NCBI RefSeq assembly: GCF_900095025.1
Contig: NZ_FMBK01000019.1
Location: 1 to 46,186 of the forward strand
Length of the DNA: 46,186 nt
Direction: 5' to 3'
From: Acinetobacter albensis
GTDB taxonomy: Bacteria > Pseudomonadota > Gammaproteobacteria > Pseudomonadales > Moraxellaceae
Shown here: positions 19,549 to 28,135 of the stretch, piece after piece
Numbering within the stretch: the first letter of the stretch is position 1
Layout: each line of letters begins with the position of its first letter
The notes under the pieces: model-generated
The model's input: the letters and a program-made list of their open reading frames with translations, nothing else
Told to the model about the DNA's origin: nothing
Databases searched by the model: none
Position numbers and translations under genes: made by a program

Positions 19549-20631
19549 CTATTGCACAACAACGCGAACTTGACCATCTTCAACATTGAATAATTGATAA
19601 CAAATAGACAAATCATGTAAATGTTTTTTTACTGATTCATACTCTAAAGTAGTCATAAAAACTTGGCTGCCCAATTGGCTCAATCGCTCAATTAAACGGC
19701 GTTGGGCTATAAAATCTAATTCTGCCGTTAGATCATCTAATAATACCACAGTTTCCCTATTACAGGCATGCAGCATTGCAATCTGTGAGAGCTTCAAAGC
19801 CATCAGTAGTAGCTTTTTTTGCCCCCGTGACAGCACGGCATCTGCCTCACCCAGCGTTGTTTTTAAACGTAAATCTGCACGATGTGGACCATATTCGGTA
19901 TAACGCCTATCTACGTCTTTTTGATGGTGGACAGTTAAGTCATTCAATAAACCAAGCTCCGTGTGAAAACCTGGACTATATTCCAATTTAATCTCTAAAT
20001 CTGGCAATAAATAGTGTAAATCTTGCTCAAAATAAACTTTCCATTGTTCAACAATACCACTGCGTTGGGAATGAAGGATTTCACCGTATTCAGATAGCAT
20101 TTTATTCCATGGCTCTAATTCATTGAGCGCAATATTTCGTCTAGATTTGAGCAGGCTATTTCTTTGTTTTAATGCACGGGAATAATATTGCCAAGCATGA
20201 TAAAAATCAGGTTCCACGTGGAACATTAGCCAGTCAATCAGCTGACGTCTTGGTTTGGCGCCATGATCAATAATGTCGGTACTTTGTGGATCGATATGTT
20301 GTAAAGGAAGAATTTTAGCCAACTGACCTTGAGTGGCAATTAAATCACCATTGACTTTAATCAGCTGCTCGCCCGAAAGCATTTTCTGCATACCAATTTT
20401 TTCAGTAGCAGATTGCGCAAATACAATCGCATCTCCCATTTCATTTTGAATATAATTTTTCGGCAAATGAGTCCGAAAAGAGCGTCCCGTTGCCAACAAA
20501 TGAATCGCCTCCAAAATAGAGGTTTTTCCAGAGCCATTGTGTCCATAAAAAACATTAAACGGTTGCAACTCTTGGAGTGCAACCGCTTTTAAATTTCGAA
20601 CACGCTCTATATGTAGACGCGTAATATGCAT
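19549..20631 (-). CDS. recF: RecF, recombination mediator
   Basis: SMC-like ATPase that loads RecA at gaps through the RecFOR pathway. The 360 residues carry Walker [10 protein letters not shown] (30-38), the signature [17 protein letters not shown] and Walker [13 protein letters not shown]. It starts 27 bp after dnaN, which implies co-transcription and possibly translational coupling, since the start lacks a good ribosome binding site. A parS-type site is embedded in the coding sequence over the codons for MFHVEP. Confidence 0.97.
   Translation of the reverse strand: MHITRLHIERVRNLKAVALQELQPFNVFYGHNGSGKTSILEAIHLLATGRSFRTHLPKNYIQNEMGDAIVFAQSATEKIGMQKMLSGEQLIKVNGDLIATQGQLAKILPLQHIDPQSTDIIDHGAKPRRQLIDWLMFHVEPDFYHAWQYYSRALKQRNSLLKSRRNIALNELEPWNKMLSEYGEILHSQRSGIVEQWKVYFEQDLHYLLPDLEIKLEYSPGFHTELGLLNDLTVHHQKDVDRRYTEYGPHRADLRLKTTLGEADAVLSRGQKKLLLMALKLSQIAMLHACNRETVVLLDDLTAELDFIAQRRLIERLSQLGSQVFMTTLEYESVKKHLHDLSICYQLFNVEDGQVRVVVQ
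20210..20225. other. parS-type site inside recF
   Basis: GGTTCCACGTGGAACA matches TGTTCCACGTGGAACA, the parS variant known from pseudomonads, at 15 of 16 positions; the 14-bp palindrome GTTCCACGTGGAAC is perfect. It lies about 3 kb from oriC. It overlaps codons for Met-Phe-His-Val-Glu-Pro in recF. Confidence 0.75.
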
Positions 20632-20658
20632 AATGAAATATAGTATAAAATAGAAAAA

Positions 20659-21804
20659 TTAAACACGCATCGGCATGACAACATAAGTTTGATCTTGCTG
20701 TGATGGATCATGAACCAGCACAGATTGATTGGCTTCCGTCATGGTCATGGTCACATCATCACCATCCAGGGCACCCAATACGTCTAACAAATACTGGGCA
20801 TTAAATGACATTTCCATTGCTTCATCTGCGTATTGAATCACTAAATCTTCAATCGCTTCATCTTGTTCTGGATTATTGGCACGTAGTTGTAGACAATCTG
20901 CACCGAAATTTAAAAATACACCGCGTAATTTTTCATTACTTAAAATAGCGACACGCTGAAGCGACTGTTTGAATACATCATGGGCAATCAATACATTTTT
21001 ATTGCCACCGCGCGGAATAACACGGCGATAATCAGGGAATTTACCATCAATCAGTTTAGTGGTAAAACGTACAGTAATATTGGCTTGTTCCTTATCACGA
21101 CTTGGAGCACTAATCGTCACATTTAATAATTCACGACCAATTAATAAAGATAATTGTTCATCTTCAATACTCAACAAACGCTGTAATTCTGCTACGGCTT
21201 TACGTGGAATAATGGCCTGAATTGGACTGGTTGCAGTTGAAGTTGCAGTGGTTTCACAAAGTGCTAAACGATGACCATCTGTAGTCACTGCACGAAGCTG
21301 ATTTTGGTCAATTTCTAATAATGTACCTGTCAAATAAAAACGGACATCTTGCACAGCCATCGCGAAAGCTGTTTTCTCAAACAAACGTTTTAATTCGCGT
21401 TGGGTCACAGTAACTTGTGTACCTTGAGTATTTTCCGTGTTTAATAATGGGTAATCTTCTGCTGGGAGCGTACCCAACACAAAGCGGCTATTGCCTGATT
21501 TTAAAATACAACGATCTTCAGTAATTTGTAAGTCAATCAAAGCAGCGGTAGGCAAAGACTTACAAATATCCATCAGCTTACGTGCAGGAACCGTACTTTC
21601 ACCCACTTGTATACATGCACCTTCAGCAAGCGTAGTACTGGCTACCAATTCTACTTCCAAATCAGAACCTGTGATGGTTAATAACTCATTGCTGACTTGA
21701 ACTTTGACATTGGACAAAATGTTTAAAGTATGGCGACGTTCAACCGCTCCTACAACATGTGATAGAACATTCAGTAAGTTTTCTTTCGCGATCTTTAAAC
21801 GCAC
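20659..21804 (-). CDS. dnaN: DNA polymerase III beta sliding clamp
   Basis: The ring clamp that tethers DNA polymerase III to DNA. The start is GTG at 21804, preceded by AGAGGA with 7-base spacing and giving MRLKIAKENLLNVLSHVVGAVERR, the conserved N-terminus; the product is 381 residues, the family's usual length. Three clamp domains are present, with the typical AVTTDGHRLAL of domain II and the YVVMPMRV C-terminus that forms the partner-binding pocket. An upstream in-frame ATG at 21840 lacks conserved residues. It lies 100 bp after dnaA and 27 bp before recF. Confidence 0.98.
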   Translation of the reverse strand: MRLKIAKENLLNVLSHVVGAVERRHTLNILSNVKVQVSNELLTITGSDLEVELVASTTLAEGACIQVGESTVPARKLMDICKSLPTAALIDLQITEDRCILKSGNSRFVLGTLPAEDYPLLNTENTQGTQVTVTQRELKRLFEKTAFAMAVQDVRFYLTGTLLEIDQNQLRAVTTDGHRLALCETTATSTATSPIQAIIPRKAVAELQRLLSIEDEQLSLLIGRELLNVTISAPSRDKEQANITVRFTTKLIDGKFPDYRRVIPRGGNKNVLIAHDVFKQSLQRVAILSNEKLRGVFLNFGADCLQLRANNPEQDEAIEDLVIQYADEAMEMSFNAQYLLDVLGALDGDDVTMTMTEANQSVLVHDPSQQDQTYVVMPMRV

Positions 21805-21865
21805 GGTACATTCCTCTAACAACTGAAGATAAATAATCAATAAATATGTTTTTTAGCAGTGTACT

Positions 21866-21886
21866 ATGCGGCAGAATATGCCGCAT
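21866..21886. other. Hairpin in the dnaA-dnaN gap
   Basis: ATGCGGCA (21866-21873) and TGCCGCAT (21879-21886) form an 8-bp stem with a 5-base loop. No U run follows at once on the minus strand, so it may be an attenuator or processing site that sets dnaN against dnaA levels rather than a full terminator. Confidence 0.5.
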
Positions 21887-21904
21887 TGCAAGACGAGAAT
21901 TTGA

Positions 21905-23284
21905 TCAACTTTGCAGCAAACGTTGCAAGTTTTTATAATCTTCGTTGAAGATTGGATCTTGCTCACGCAGGCTTAAAACTTTCTCACAGGCATGCATGAC
22001 GGTACTGTGGTCACGACCACCAAATGCCATCCCAATTTCGGGAAAACTATCGCCTGTCAGTTCACGTGCAAGCCCCATAGCAAGTTGACGTGGTCGTGCA
22101 TAAATACGAGTACGCTTCGGCCCTACAATTTCTTTGAGTGGAATACGGAAATATTCACTGACTACGCGTTGGATATTTTCAGTACTGATGGTTCGGGCAC
22201 GAATGGCCAAAACATCTTTCAATGATTCACGAACCACGTCCAGATCGATCGCAGTGCCTTTAAAACGAGAAATCGCAACGACTTTATTCAGTGCTCCTTC
22301 TAGTTCACGCACATTTGCGACCACCTGTTGCGCCACAAATAAAGCACAATTACGCGGTAAATCAACACCACTGTTCTCAGCTTTTTTTAATAAAATTTCA
22401 ATACGGGTTTCGATATCAGGTGGCTCAACGCCCACCGATAAGCCCCAAGAAAAACGTGAAACCAAGCGTGCATCTAATTCTGTCAATTCCTTCGGATAAC
22501 GATCCGAAGTCAAAATAATTTGTTTTGATTCATCTAATAATGCATTAAATGTATAGAAAAACTCCACCAAACTGGCTTCTTTTCCCGCCAACAAATGAAT
22601 ATCATCGACCAATAATAGATCAAGTGAACGACAGTTTTTCTTAAATTCTTCCACTTTGCCTTGTTGTAATGAGCTGACAAAATCTTGTACAAAACTTTCA
22701 GCGGTCATGTACATCACGCGTGCATTTGGTTTCGCTTGTAATAACGCATTTCCCACTGCCTGCATTAAATGGGTTTTACCTAGACCAGTTGGCCCATATA
22801 AAAACAATGGGTTGTGTTGAGATGCACCCAACTGGGTTAAAACTTTACGACAAGTTTCAGCCGCCATTTGATTAGAGCGGCCTTCAACAAACAATGAAAA
22901 AGTAAATAATGGGTTTAATAAACGCTTGCGTGTATTTTTCGATGAAGTTTCATCTTTTTCTTTTTTTGGTTTAATGACTGGGGCAGGATTGGATTGCAAC
23001 GCAGCAGTGGTCGTTGCAGGTTGTTCATGGGCAGATAAAATTGCACCTGGTCGAGAATCCACCAAAATTTCAACTTTACGTACCCGCCCTTCAGACATTT
23101 GTTCAGCCAAAATAGTAATTAATTCCAGATGATGCTCTTGAATATAGCGTGTCCAATACGGATTTGGAGCATACAAGCGTAAGGTGTCATTTAATTCTTC
23201 AGCCACCAACGGACGAATCCACATGGTAAAGACATTCCCCGAAAGCTCTTGTCGCAAACGAGTTAAACAGTCTGTCCAAAGCAT
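21905..23284 (-). CDS. dnaA: DnaA, replication initiator
   Basis: AAA+ protein that binds DnaA boxes and opens oriC. The 459 residues show domain I (MLWTDCLTRLRQELSGNVF), a variable linker, Walker A GPTGLGKTH (164-172), Walker B LLLVDDIH, sensor motif TSDRYPKEL, and the domain IV helix-turn-helix with the DnaA signature GGRDHSTVMHACEKV. The ATG follows AGGGG. It heads the dnaA-dnaN-recF-gyrB cluster and faces away from oriC. A putative promoter with a DnaA box between -35 and -10 suggests autorepression. Confidence 0.98.
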   Translation of the reverse strand: MLWTDCLTRLRQELSGNVFTMWIRPLVAEELNDTLRLYAPNPYWTRYIQEHHLELITILAEQMSEGRVRKVEILVDSRPGAILSAHEQPATTTAALQSNPAPVIKPKKEKDETSSKNTRKRLLNPLFTFSLFVEGRSNQMAAETCRKVLTQLGASQHNPLFLYGPTGLGKTHLMQAVGNALLQAKPNARVMYMTAESFVQDFVSSLQQGKVEEFKKNCRSLDLLLVDDIHLLAGKEASLVEFFYTFNALLDESKQIILTSDRYPKELTELDARLVSRFSWGLSVGVEPPDIETRIEILLKKAENSGVDLPRNCALFVAQQVVANVRELEGALNKVVAISRFKGTAIDLDVVRESLKDVLAIRARTISTENIQRVVSEYFRIPLKEIVGPKRTRIYARPRQLAMGLARELTGDSFPEIGMAFGGRDHSTVMHACEKVLSLREQDPIFNEDYKNLQRLLQS

Positions 23285-23349
23285 GTGAAACCCCTATTCA
23301 GTCCATTGTACATAATAAAAAATTACCAAGCCCGACTAAGCGGGTCGCC

Positions 23350-23378
23350 ATTCTATCGAAGTTATCCACATCTGTCAT
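23350..23378 (-). promoter_or_regulatory. Putative dnaA promoter with a DnaA box in its spacer
   Basis: Minus strand: -35 ATGACA (23373-23378), a 17-bp spacer and -10 TAGAAT (23350-23355). The spacer contains the DnaA box at 23362-23370, so DnaA binding would occlude RNA polymerase. A CCCG/CGGG hairpin follows in the leader (about 23331-23344). Confidence 0.6.
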
Positions 23379-23791
23379 GGCAAAAATAAGAAAATGTCAG
23401 TTAAAAATTAAAACCACCCATTTAAATTTAAATTCAAAACAGGTGTGGATAAGGTTATCCGCAAGGTGTGGATAAAATATACCATAAAGTTATCCACAAA
23501 TTAACCACTCCATAGAAACATAGATATTCACAACCTAAATATATGTTTTATATTTTAAAAAACCACTTTTACACAGAAAAATAGCTCCCTAATAGTAATA
23601 AACTTAAATTTATAAATTTGAATTTATTTATTAAGTAAGTCTTCAAATGCGGATAACTCTAAAATGGTTTAAATTTAAATTCAAAAACTAAAGTAGGGGT
23701 AATTAAAATTTAAACACTGTGGATAATATTGTGAATAATTCTGTTTATAACTCACGATATTATATTAATCAATTATTTGTATTGTGTATAA
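23362..23791. other. oriC: oriC, chromosomal replication origin
   Basis: Intergenic region between divergent dnaA and rpmH with a cluster of DnaA boxes: TTATCCACA at 23362 and 23490 (plus), 23444, 23467 and 23718 (minus); TTATCCGCA at 23455 (plus) and 23648 (minus); TTATTCACA at 23730 (minus); TTATACACA at 23783 (minus). An identical 18-mer TTTAAATTTAAATTCAAA occurs at 23421 and 23668, flanking an AT-rich stretch that could unwind. The position between dnaA and rpmH is the usual one in gammaproteobacteria outside the enterics. No GATC clustering stands out. Confidence 0.93.
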
Positions 23792-23879
23792 AATTAATAA
23801 TATTGTCAGAAAAATAAAAACAACCGTTTGAATAAAAGTATTTAAAAATTGCTTATTTTGAAAGAATACTTGTTTTTCA

Positions 23880-23908
23880 TTGACAGCTTATCGTTTGACC
23901 ACTAAAAT
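23880..23908 (+). promoter_or_regulatory. rpmH promoter
   Basis: Near-consensus sigma-70 promoter: TTGACA (23880-23885), 17-bp spacer, TAAAAT (23903-23908), followed by a short leader to the rpmH start. It would drive rpmH-rnpA and probably yidD-yidC. Confidence 0.85.
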
Positions 23909-23946
23909 CGCGAACCTTCATATAAGATCATTTTTGGAGTTTCAAT

Positions 23947-24081
23947 ATGAAACGTACATTTCAACCATCTGAATTAAAGCGCAAGCGCGTTCATGGTTTC
24001 CGTGCTCGTATGGCTACTAAAGCTGGTCGCCAAGTATTAGCTCGCCGCCGTGCAAAAGGTCGTCATAGCTTAACTGTTTAA
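23947..24081 (+). CDS. rpmH: Ribosomal protein L34
   Basis: A 44-residue, very basic protein ([20 protein letters not shown]... ending KGRHSLTV) with the invariant MKRT-QPS start and GRHSLTV end of bL34, part of the large ribosomal subunit. It follows TTTTTGGAG, an excellent ribosome binding site, and a near-consensus promoter. It is the first gene right of oriC and is followed by rnpA, the classical arrangement. Confidence 0.98.
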
Positions 24082-24092
24082 TTAGTTAAGCT
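24067..24092 (+). other. Attenuating hairpin at the end of rpmH
   Basis: AGCTTAACT (24067-24075) pairs with AGTTAAGCT (24084-24092) across the rpmH stop codon. It has a 9-bp stem but no U run, so it probably lowers rnpA expression relative to rpmH or marks a processing site. Confidence 0.5.
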
Positions 24093-24110
24093 ATTACGAT
24101 TTTGGGTGTT

Positions 24111-24500
24111 ATGACACTTTATGGCTTCAGCACAAACGTACGTATACGTTGTGCTGCCGATTATAAAAGTGTGTTTGATGGTGCGCTTTTTAAAGTGCAT
24201 CAACCCCATTTCTTATTTCTTGCAAAATGTTCCGAACAGCCTTCAAGCCGTTTGGGAATTGTTGTTGCCAAGAAAAAAGTGCGTCGTGCGCATGAAAGAA
24301 ATCGAGTAAAACGTCTTGCTCGCGAAAGTTTTCGCCTGCATCAACAGCAGTTAGACTTATTAGATATTGTGGTCATGCCTAAAATAGGGATTGAAGCAGT
24401 ACCTAATGCAGAATTGCAGCAGCAATTACAATTTGCTTGGCAGAAATTGCAACGCCTTGCCAAAAAGCATAACAAGATAGCTCCCTCCCCACAAAAGTAG
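24111..24500 (+). CDS. rnpA: Ribonuclease P protein component
   Basis: Basic protein that assists the RNase P RNA in tRNA 5' maturation. The conserved RNP motif is clear: [31 protein letters not shown]. From the ATG at 24111 it is 129 residues; an in-frame TTG at 24102 would add three. The ribosome binding site is weak, as expected for a gene expressed below rpmH. It is followed by yidD after 9 bases. Confidence 0.96.
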   Translation: MTLYGFSTNVRIRCAADYKSVFDGALFKVHQPHFLFLAKCSEQPSSRLGIVVAKKKVRRAHERNRVKRLARESFRLHQQQLDLLDIVVMPKIGIEAVPNAELQQQLQFAWQKLQRLAKKHNKIAPSPQK

Positions 24501-24509
24501 AGAAGGCCA

Positions 24510-24830
24510 ATGGTACGTTTACTGCATTGGTTGATTCGATTCTATCAGATCGCGATTAGTCCTTTATTGGGACCCCGCTGTCGTTATATTCCAACATGTT
24601 CTCAATACTCTTTAGAAGCAGTCCATTCTTATGGTGCTGTACGTGGTGTGTGGTTAGCTACTCGACGTATTTGTCGTTGTCATCCTTGGGGTGGGTCAGG
24701 TTATGACCCTGTTCCTCAAAAGGCAATTCGTTTTATTTCATTTCAGCAAATAGATTCTCAAACGCTTCACGTTGTTGTACCCTTTCGTGATCGTTTATTG
24801 AACCGAAATCACTTTAACTACTTGGGATAA
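24510..24830 (+). CDS. yidD: YidD, membrane protein insertion efficiency factor
   Basis: A 106-residue peripheral inner-membrane protein that assists YidC-dependent insertion. The family motif is nearly intact: [30 protein letters not shown], and [18 protein letters not shown], with conserved cysteines. The ATG follows AGAAGG. It lies between rnpA and yidC with 9 and 5 bases on either side, so the four genes are one operon. The C-terminal 30 residues go beyond the conserved core. Confidence 0.95.
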   Translation: MVRLLHWLIRFYQIAISPLLGPRCRYIPTCSQYSLEAVHSYGAVRGVWLATRRICRCHPWGGSGYDPVPQKAIRFISFQQIDSQTLHVVVPFRDRLLNRNHFNYLG

Positions 24831-24835
24831 TAGAT

Positions 24836-26593
24836 ATGCAACAATGGGCCAGGTTTGCAATTCTAGGGGCCATGTTTGTCGTCGCATATTTGCTTATTTT
24901 GGCTTGGCAAAAAGATTATGGTCATGCAGAAACTAAACCACAGCAAAATGCCGCTGTTGTTTCGCATGAAGTATCTGCAGATTTGCCAAATGGTCAAACC
25001 GCTGCTACGACAGCATCTGACATGCCGCAAGCAAATATTGCTACTCAGCAAACTACAACAGATGCAACAGCACCTGTAAGTCAACAGCTTATTTCAGTAC
25101 AAACTGACCTTTATCATCTTTGGATTAATCCTAAAGGGGGTGACATTGTTCGTATTGAATTATTGAACCATGATAAGAATAAAGACAGTGATCAACCTTT
25201 TGTGATGCTGGAAAGTGATGCAAAACGTACTTATGTTGCTCAGTCTGGTTTAATTGGTTTGAATGGGCCGGACAGTAACCGTAATGGTCGCCCAGTCTAT
25301 GAGATTGAGAAATCAGCTTATACTTTGGCCGATGCCAAAGCGCAGCAAACCAAAGATGGTAAAGCGTTTAAAGTTTTATCTGTGCCAATGGTGTATAAAA
25401 CTGCTGATGGCGTAGAAATTATTAAAACGTTCACCTTTAAACAAGGTGAATATCCGATTATTGTGAACCACAAAGTGGTTAACCGTAGTGGCCAAAATTG
25501 GCAAGGCCAGATGTTTGGTCAGATCAAACGTGATAATTCAGATGATCCGGGTAAATCAGATCAAGGAATTTTCACTCTGGGAACATTCCTAGGGGGTGCT
25601 TGGGGTACGCCTGAAGAACATTATAATAAGCTGAAATTTGCCAACTTCAATGAAGAAAAATTGAATGTAGAAGCAAAAGGTGGCTGGGTTGCTGTTGTGC
25701 AACATTATTTTGTAAGTGCATGGATTCCAGGTGATCTTAAGCTGACACAAGCTGGTGGTCAGCCATATAGTGCTAAATTGGAATCTCGTCAATCGACAGA
25801 TAACATGAATATTATCGGTTTTACTTCGCCGATGATTAATGTACCTGCAGGTACTGCAGCTGAGTTAGACGCGACCTTCTATTCTGGTCCTAAAGTTCAA
25901 TCTGAACTGAAAGATCTGGCGGTAGGTTTAAACCAAACCGTAGATTATGGTTGGTTATGGCCGATTGCTAAGTTATTGTTCCTCGGACTTCAGTTCTTCC
26001 ATAACATTGTAGGCAACTGGGGTTGGTCAATTATCTTATTGACTGTATTAGTTAAACTGATTCTTTGGCCATTGTCGTCTAAGAGCTACCGCTCTATGGC
26101 GAAAATGCGTGTGATTGCACCTGAAATGCAACGCATGAAAGAAGAATTCGGTGAAGATCGTATGCGTTTCTCTCAAGAAATGATGGCCCTGTATAAGCGC
26201 GAACAAGTCAATCCATTGTCTGGTTGCTTGCCACTGCTTTTACAAATGCCGATTTTCTTGGCCTTGTATTGGGTGTTGATGGAGTCGGTTGAACTTCGTC
26301 ATGCACCTTGGTTAGGCTGGATTCAAGATTTATCTGCGATGGATCCTTGGTTTATTCTGCCGTTATTGATGGGTTTGACTATGTTTATTCAGCAGTCATT
26401 GAATCCACAACCGGCTGATCCAATGCAGGCGAAAGTCTTCAAGCTGATGCCAATTATCTTTACTGTATTTATGTTGTTCTTCCCTGCAGGCTTGGTGTTG
26501 TACTGGATTGTCAATAACAGTATTACCATTTTACAGCAGAGTCTGATTAACAAGAGTGTTGAGAAGGATCGTGCGAAACGTGAAGTGGTTTAA
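24836..26593 (+). CDS. yidC: YidC/Oxa1 membrane protein insertase
   Basis: Inserts and folds inner-membrane proteins, alone or with SecYEG. The 585-residue layout is that of gram-negative YidC: an N-terminal membrane segment (residues 5-23), a low-complexity Gln/Thr/Ala linker, a large periplasmic beta domain (about 80-360), and a C-terminal five-helix core beginning GWLWPIAKLLFLGLQFFHNI with MAKMRVIAPEMQRMKEEFGED in the coiled-coil loop and NPLSGCLPLLLQMPIFLALYW. It ends at a strong terminator before mnmE. Confidence 0.97.
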   Translation: MQQWARFAILGAMFVVAYLLILAWQKDYGHAETKPQQNAAVVSHEVSADLPNGQTAATTASDMPQANIATQQTTTDATAPVSQQLISVQTDLYHLWINPKGGDIVRIELLNHDKNKDSDQPFVMLESDAKRTYVAQSGLIGLNGPDSNRNGRPVYEIEKSAYTLADAKAQQTKDGKAFKVLSVPMVYKTADGVEIIKTFTFKQGEYPIIVNHKVVNRSGQNWQGQMFGQIKRDNSDDPGKSDQGIFTLGTFLGGAWGTPEEHYNKLKFANFNEEKLNVEAKGGWVAVVQHYFVSAWIPGDLKLTQAGGQPYSAKLESRQSTDNMNIIGFTSPMINVPAGTAAELDATFYSGPKVQSELKDLAVGLNQTVDYGWLWPIAKLLFLGLQFFHNIVGNWGWSIILLTVLVKLILWPLSSKSYRSMAKMRVIAPEMQRMKEEFGEDRMRFSQEMMALYKREQVNPLSGCLPLLLQMPIFLALYWVLMESVELRHAPWLGWIQDLSAMDPWFILPLLMGLTMFIQQSLNPQPADPMQAKVFKLMPIIFTVFMLFFPAGLVLYWIVNNSITILQQSLINKSVEKDRAKREVV

Positions 26594-26620
26594 TTAACAA
26601 CTGCTCGTGAAGTACTGAAT

Positions 26621-26656
26621 AAATCCGCTTAAGATGGTAATCTTAGGCGGATTTTT
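26621..26656 (+). terminator. yidC terminator
   Basis: A 15-bp stem with one G-U pair (26621-26635 with 26640-26654), loop GGTA, and a U run. It separates yidC from mnmE. Confidence 0.85.
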
Positions 26657-26692
26657 CTTTGTTTATGATTTGGGATTTTTGAGGTGAATGTT

Positions 26693-28051
26693 ATGCAAAA
26701 CCGAACAACTACGATTGCTGCGATTGCAACGCCACCTGGCCGTGGCGGTGTGGGAGTAATTCGTTTGTCTGGTCCCAAATCTTATATAATTGCAGAAGCC
26801 TTAACTCAAAAAGCACTGCCTAAAGCACGTTTTGCTGGCTTTCGTCAGTTTTATGATGCTGCGGGTGAGGTAATGGATGAAGGTTTAGCGATTTGTTTTC
26901 CTAATCCTCATTCATTTACGGGTGAAGATGTTGTGGAATTACAAGGTCATGGCGGACCTGTCATTCAAAATGCATTATTGGCACGTTTACTAGAATTGGG
27001 TGCAATCGCAGCCAAAGCGGGTGAATTTTCTATGCGCGCTTTTGAAAATGGCAAACTTGATTTGGTTCAAGCGGAATCGATTGCTGACTTGATTGATGCA
27101 ACCTCACAGGCGGCTGCTCGTTCTGCGGTACGCTCGTTACAGGGTGTCTTTTCAACCAAAGTAAATAGTGTATTGGAGAAATTGATTCATTTACGTCTGC
27201 ATGTTGAAGCAGCTATTGATTTTCCAGAAGAAGAAATAGATTTTTTAGCTGATGGTAAAATTTTGGCACTACTCCAAGACGTACAAAGTTCAGTAACTGC
27301 AGTACAGACATCTGCTCGTCAAGGACAGCTTTTACGTGAAGGTTTACAGGTGGTAATTGCGGGAAAACCCAATGCTGGTAAATCTTCATTGTTAAATACG
27401 CTTGCGGGAAATGATCGTGCTATTGTCACGGATATAGCGGGTACAACGCGTGATGTATTGCATGAAAAAATTACACTAAATGGTTTGCCGATTACTCTTA
27501 CGGATACTGCTGGCTTGCGTGAAACAAAGGATGTGGTAGAAAAAGAAGGGATTCGCCGTGCCATTAAAGAAATTGAACAAGCCGATTTATTATTGTTGGT
27601 GTATGACTTAACCCAAGGTGATAATCCTTTACAGTTGGCACAAAACTATTTTGCTGAGCATCTTGAACCCAAGCGTTTAATGTTGATTGCCAACAAATGT
27701 GATTTGACGGGCACTGTTGCCGAAATTGGCGATTATCAGGGATTTCGTCATATTACAGTTTCTGCTAAGCAAGAAACTGGCGTTCAAGCGCTTGTAGATG
27801 CGATTACAGCACACGCAGGCTTCCAGCCAGAAGAAGATACCTTTATAGCCCGAACACGTCATTTAGATGCAATGAAGCGCGCGCAGCTATATCTTTTAGA
27901 GGCAAATGAGCAGTTAGTGGTATATCAGGCTGGAGAATTGGTAGCGGAGTCACTACGGTTGGCACAAAATGCTTTGGCAGAAATCACTGGTGAGTTTAGT
28001 GCAGATGATCTATTGGGGAAAATTTTTGGATCGTTCTGTATTGGAAAGTAA
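26693..28051 (+). CDS. mnmE: MnmE, tRNA-modification GTPase
   Basis: With MnmG it makes 5-carboxymethylaminomethyl-uridine at the wobble base of tRNAs. The 452-residue protein has the folate-binding N-domain (TIAAIATPPGRGGVGVIRLSG), the G domain (GKPNAGKSSLLN, TTRD, DTAG, NKCD) and the invariant C-terminal FCIGK with the catalytic cysteine. The start at 26693 is chosen over the in-frame GTG at 26684 because GAGG lies 8 bases upstream of it. Confidence 0.97.
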   Translation: MQNRTTTIAAIATPPGRGGVGVIRLSGPKSYIIAEALTQKALPKARFAGFRQFYDAAGEVMDEGLAICFPNPHSFTGEDVVELQGHGGPVIQNALLARLLELGAIAAKAGEFSMRAFENGKLDLVQAESIADLIDATSQAAARSAVRSLQGVFSTKVNSVLEKLIHLRLHVEAAIDFPEEEIDFLADGKILALLQDVQSSVTAVQTSARQGQLLREGLQVVIAGKPNAGKSSLLNTLAGNDRAIVTDIAGTTRDVLHEKITLNGLPITLTDTAGLRETKDVVEKEGIRRAIKEIEQADLLLLVYDLTQGDNPLQLAQNYFAEHLEPKRLMLIANKCDLTGTVAEIGDYQGFRHITVSAKQETGVQALVDAITAHAGFQPEEDTFIARTRHLDAMKRAQLYLLEANEQLVVYQAGELVAESLRLAQNALAEITGEFSADDLLGKIFGSFCIGK

Positions 28052-28096
28052 TTCAATAATGACTTAAATGCGAACTCTATTTGAGTAATGTTGAAA

Positions 28097-28123
28097 AAAT
28101 AGCCTTAATTTATAAGGCTATTT
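28097..28123. terminator. Terminator between mnmE and the MFS gene
   Basis: AAATAGCCTTA (28097-28107) and TAAGGCTATTT (28113-28123) form a perfect stem with loop ATTTA. On the minus strand it runs into six T, so it mainly ends the MFS transcript but can also serve mnmE. Confidence 0.8.
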
Positions 28124-28135
28124 ATAAAAGTTCAT

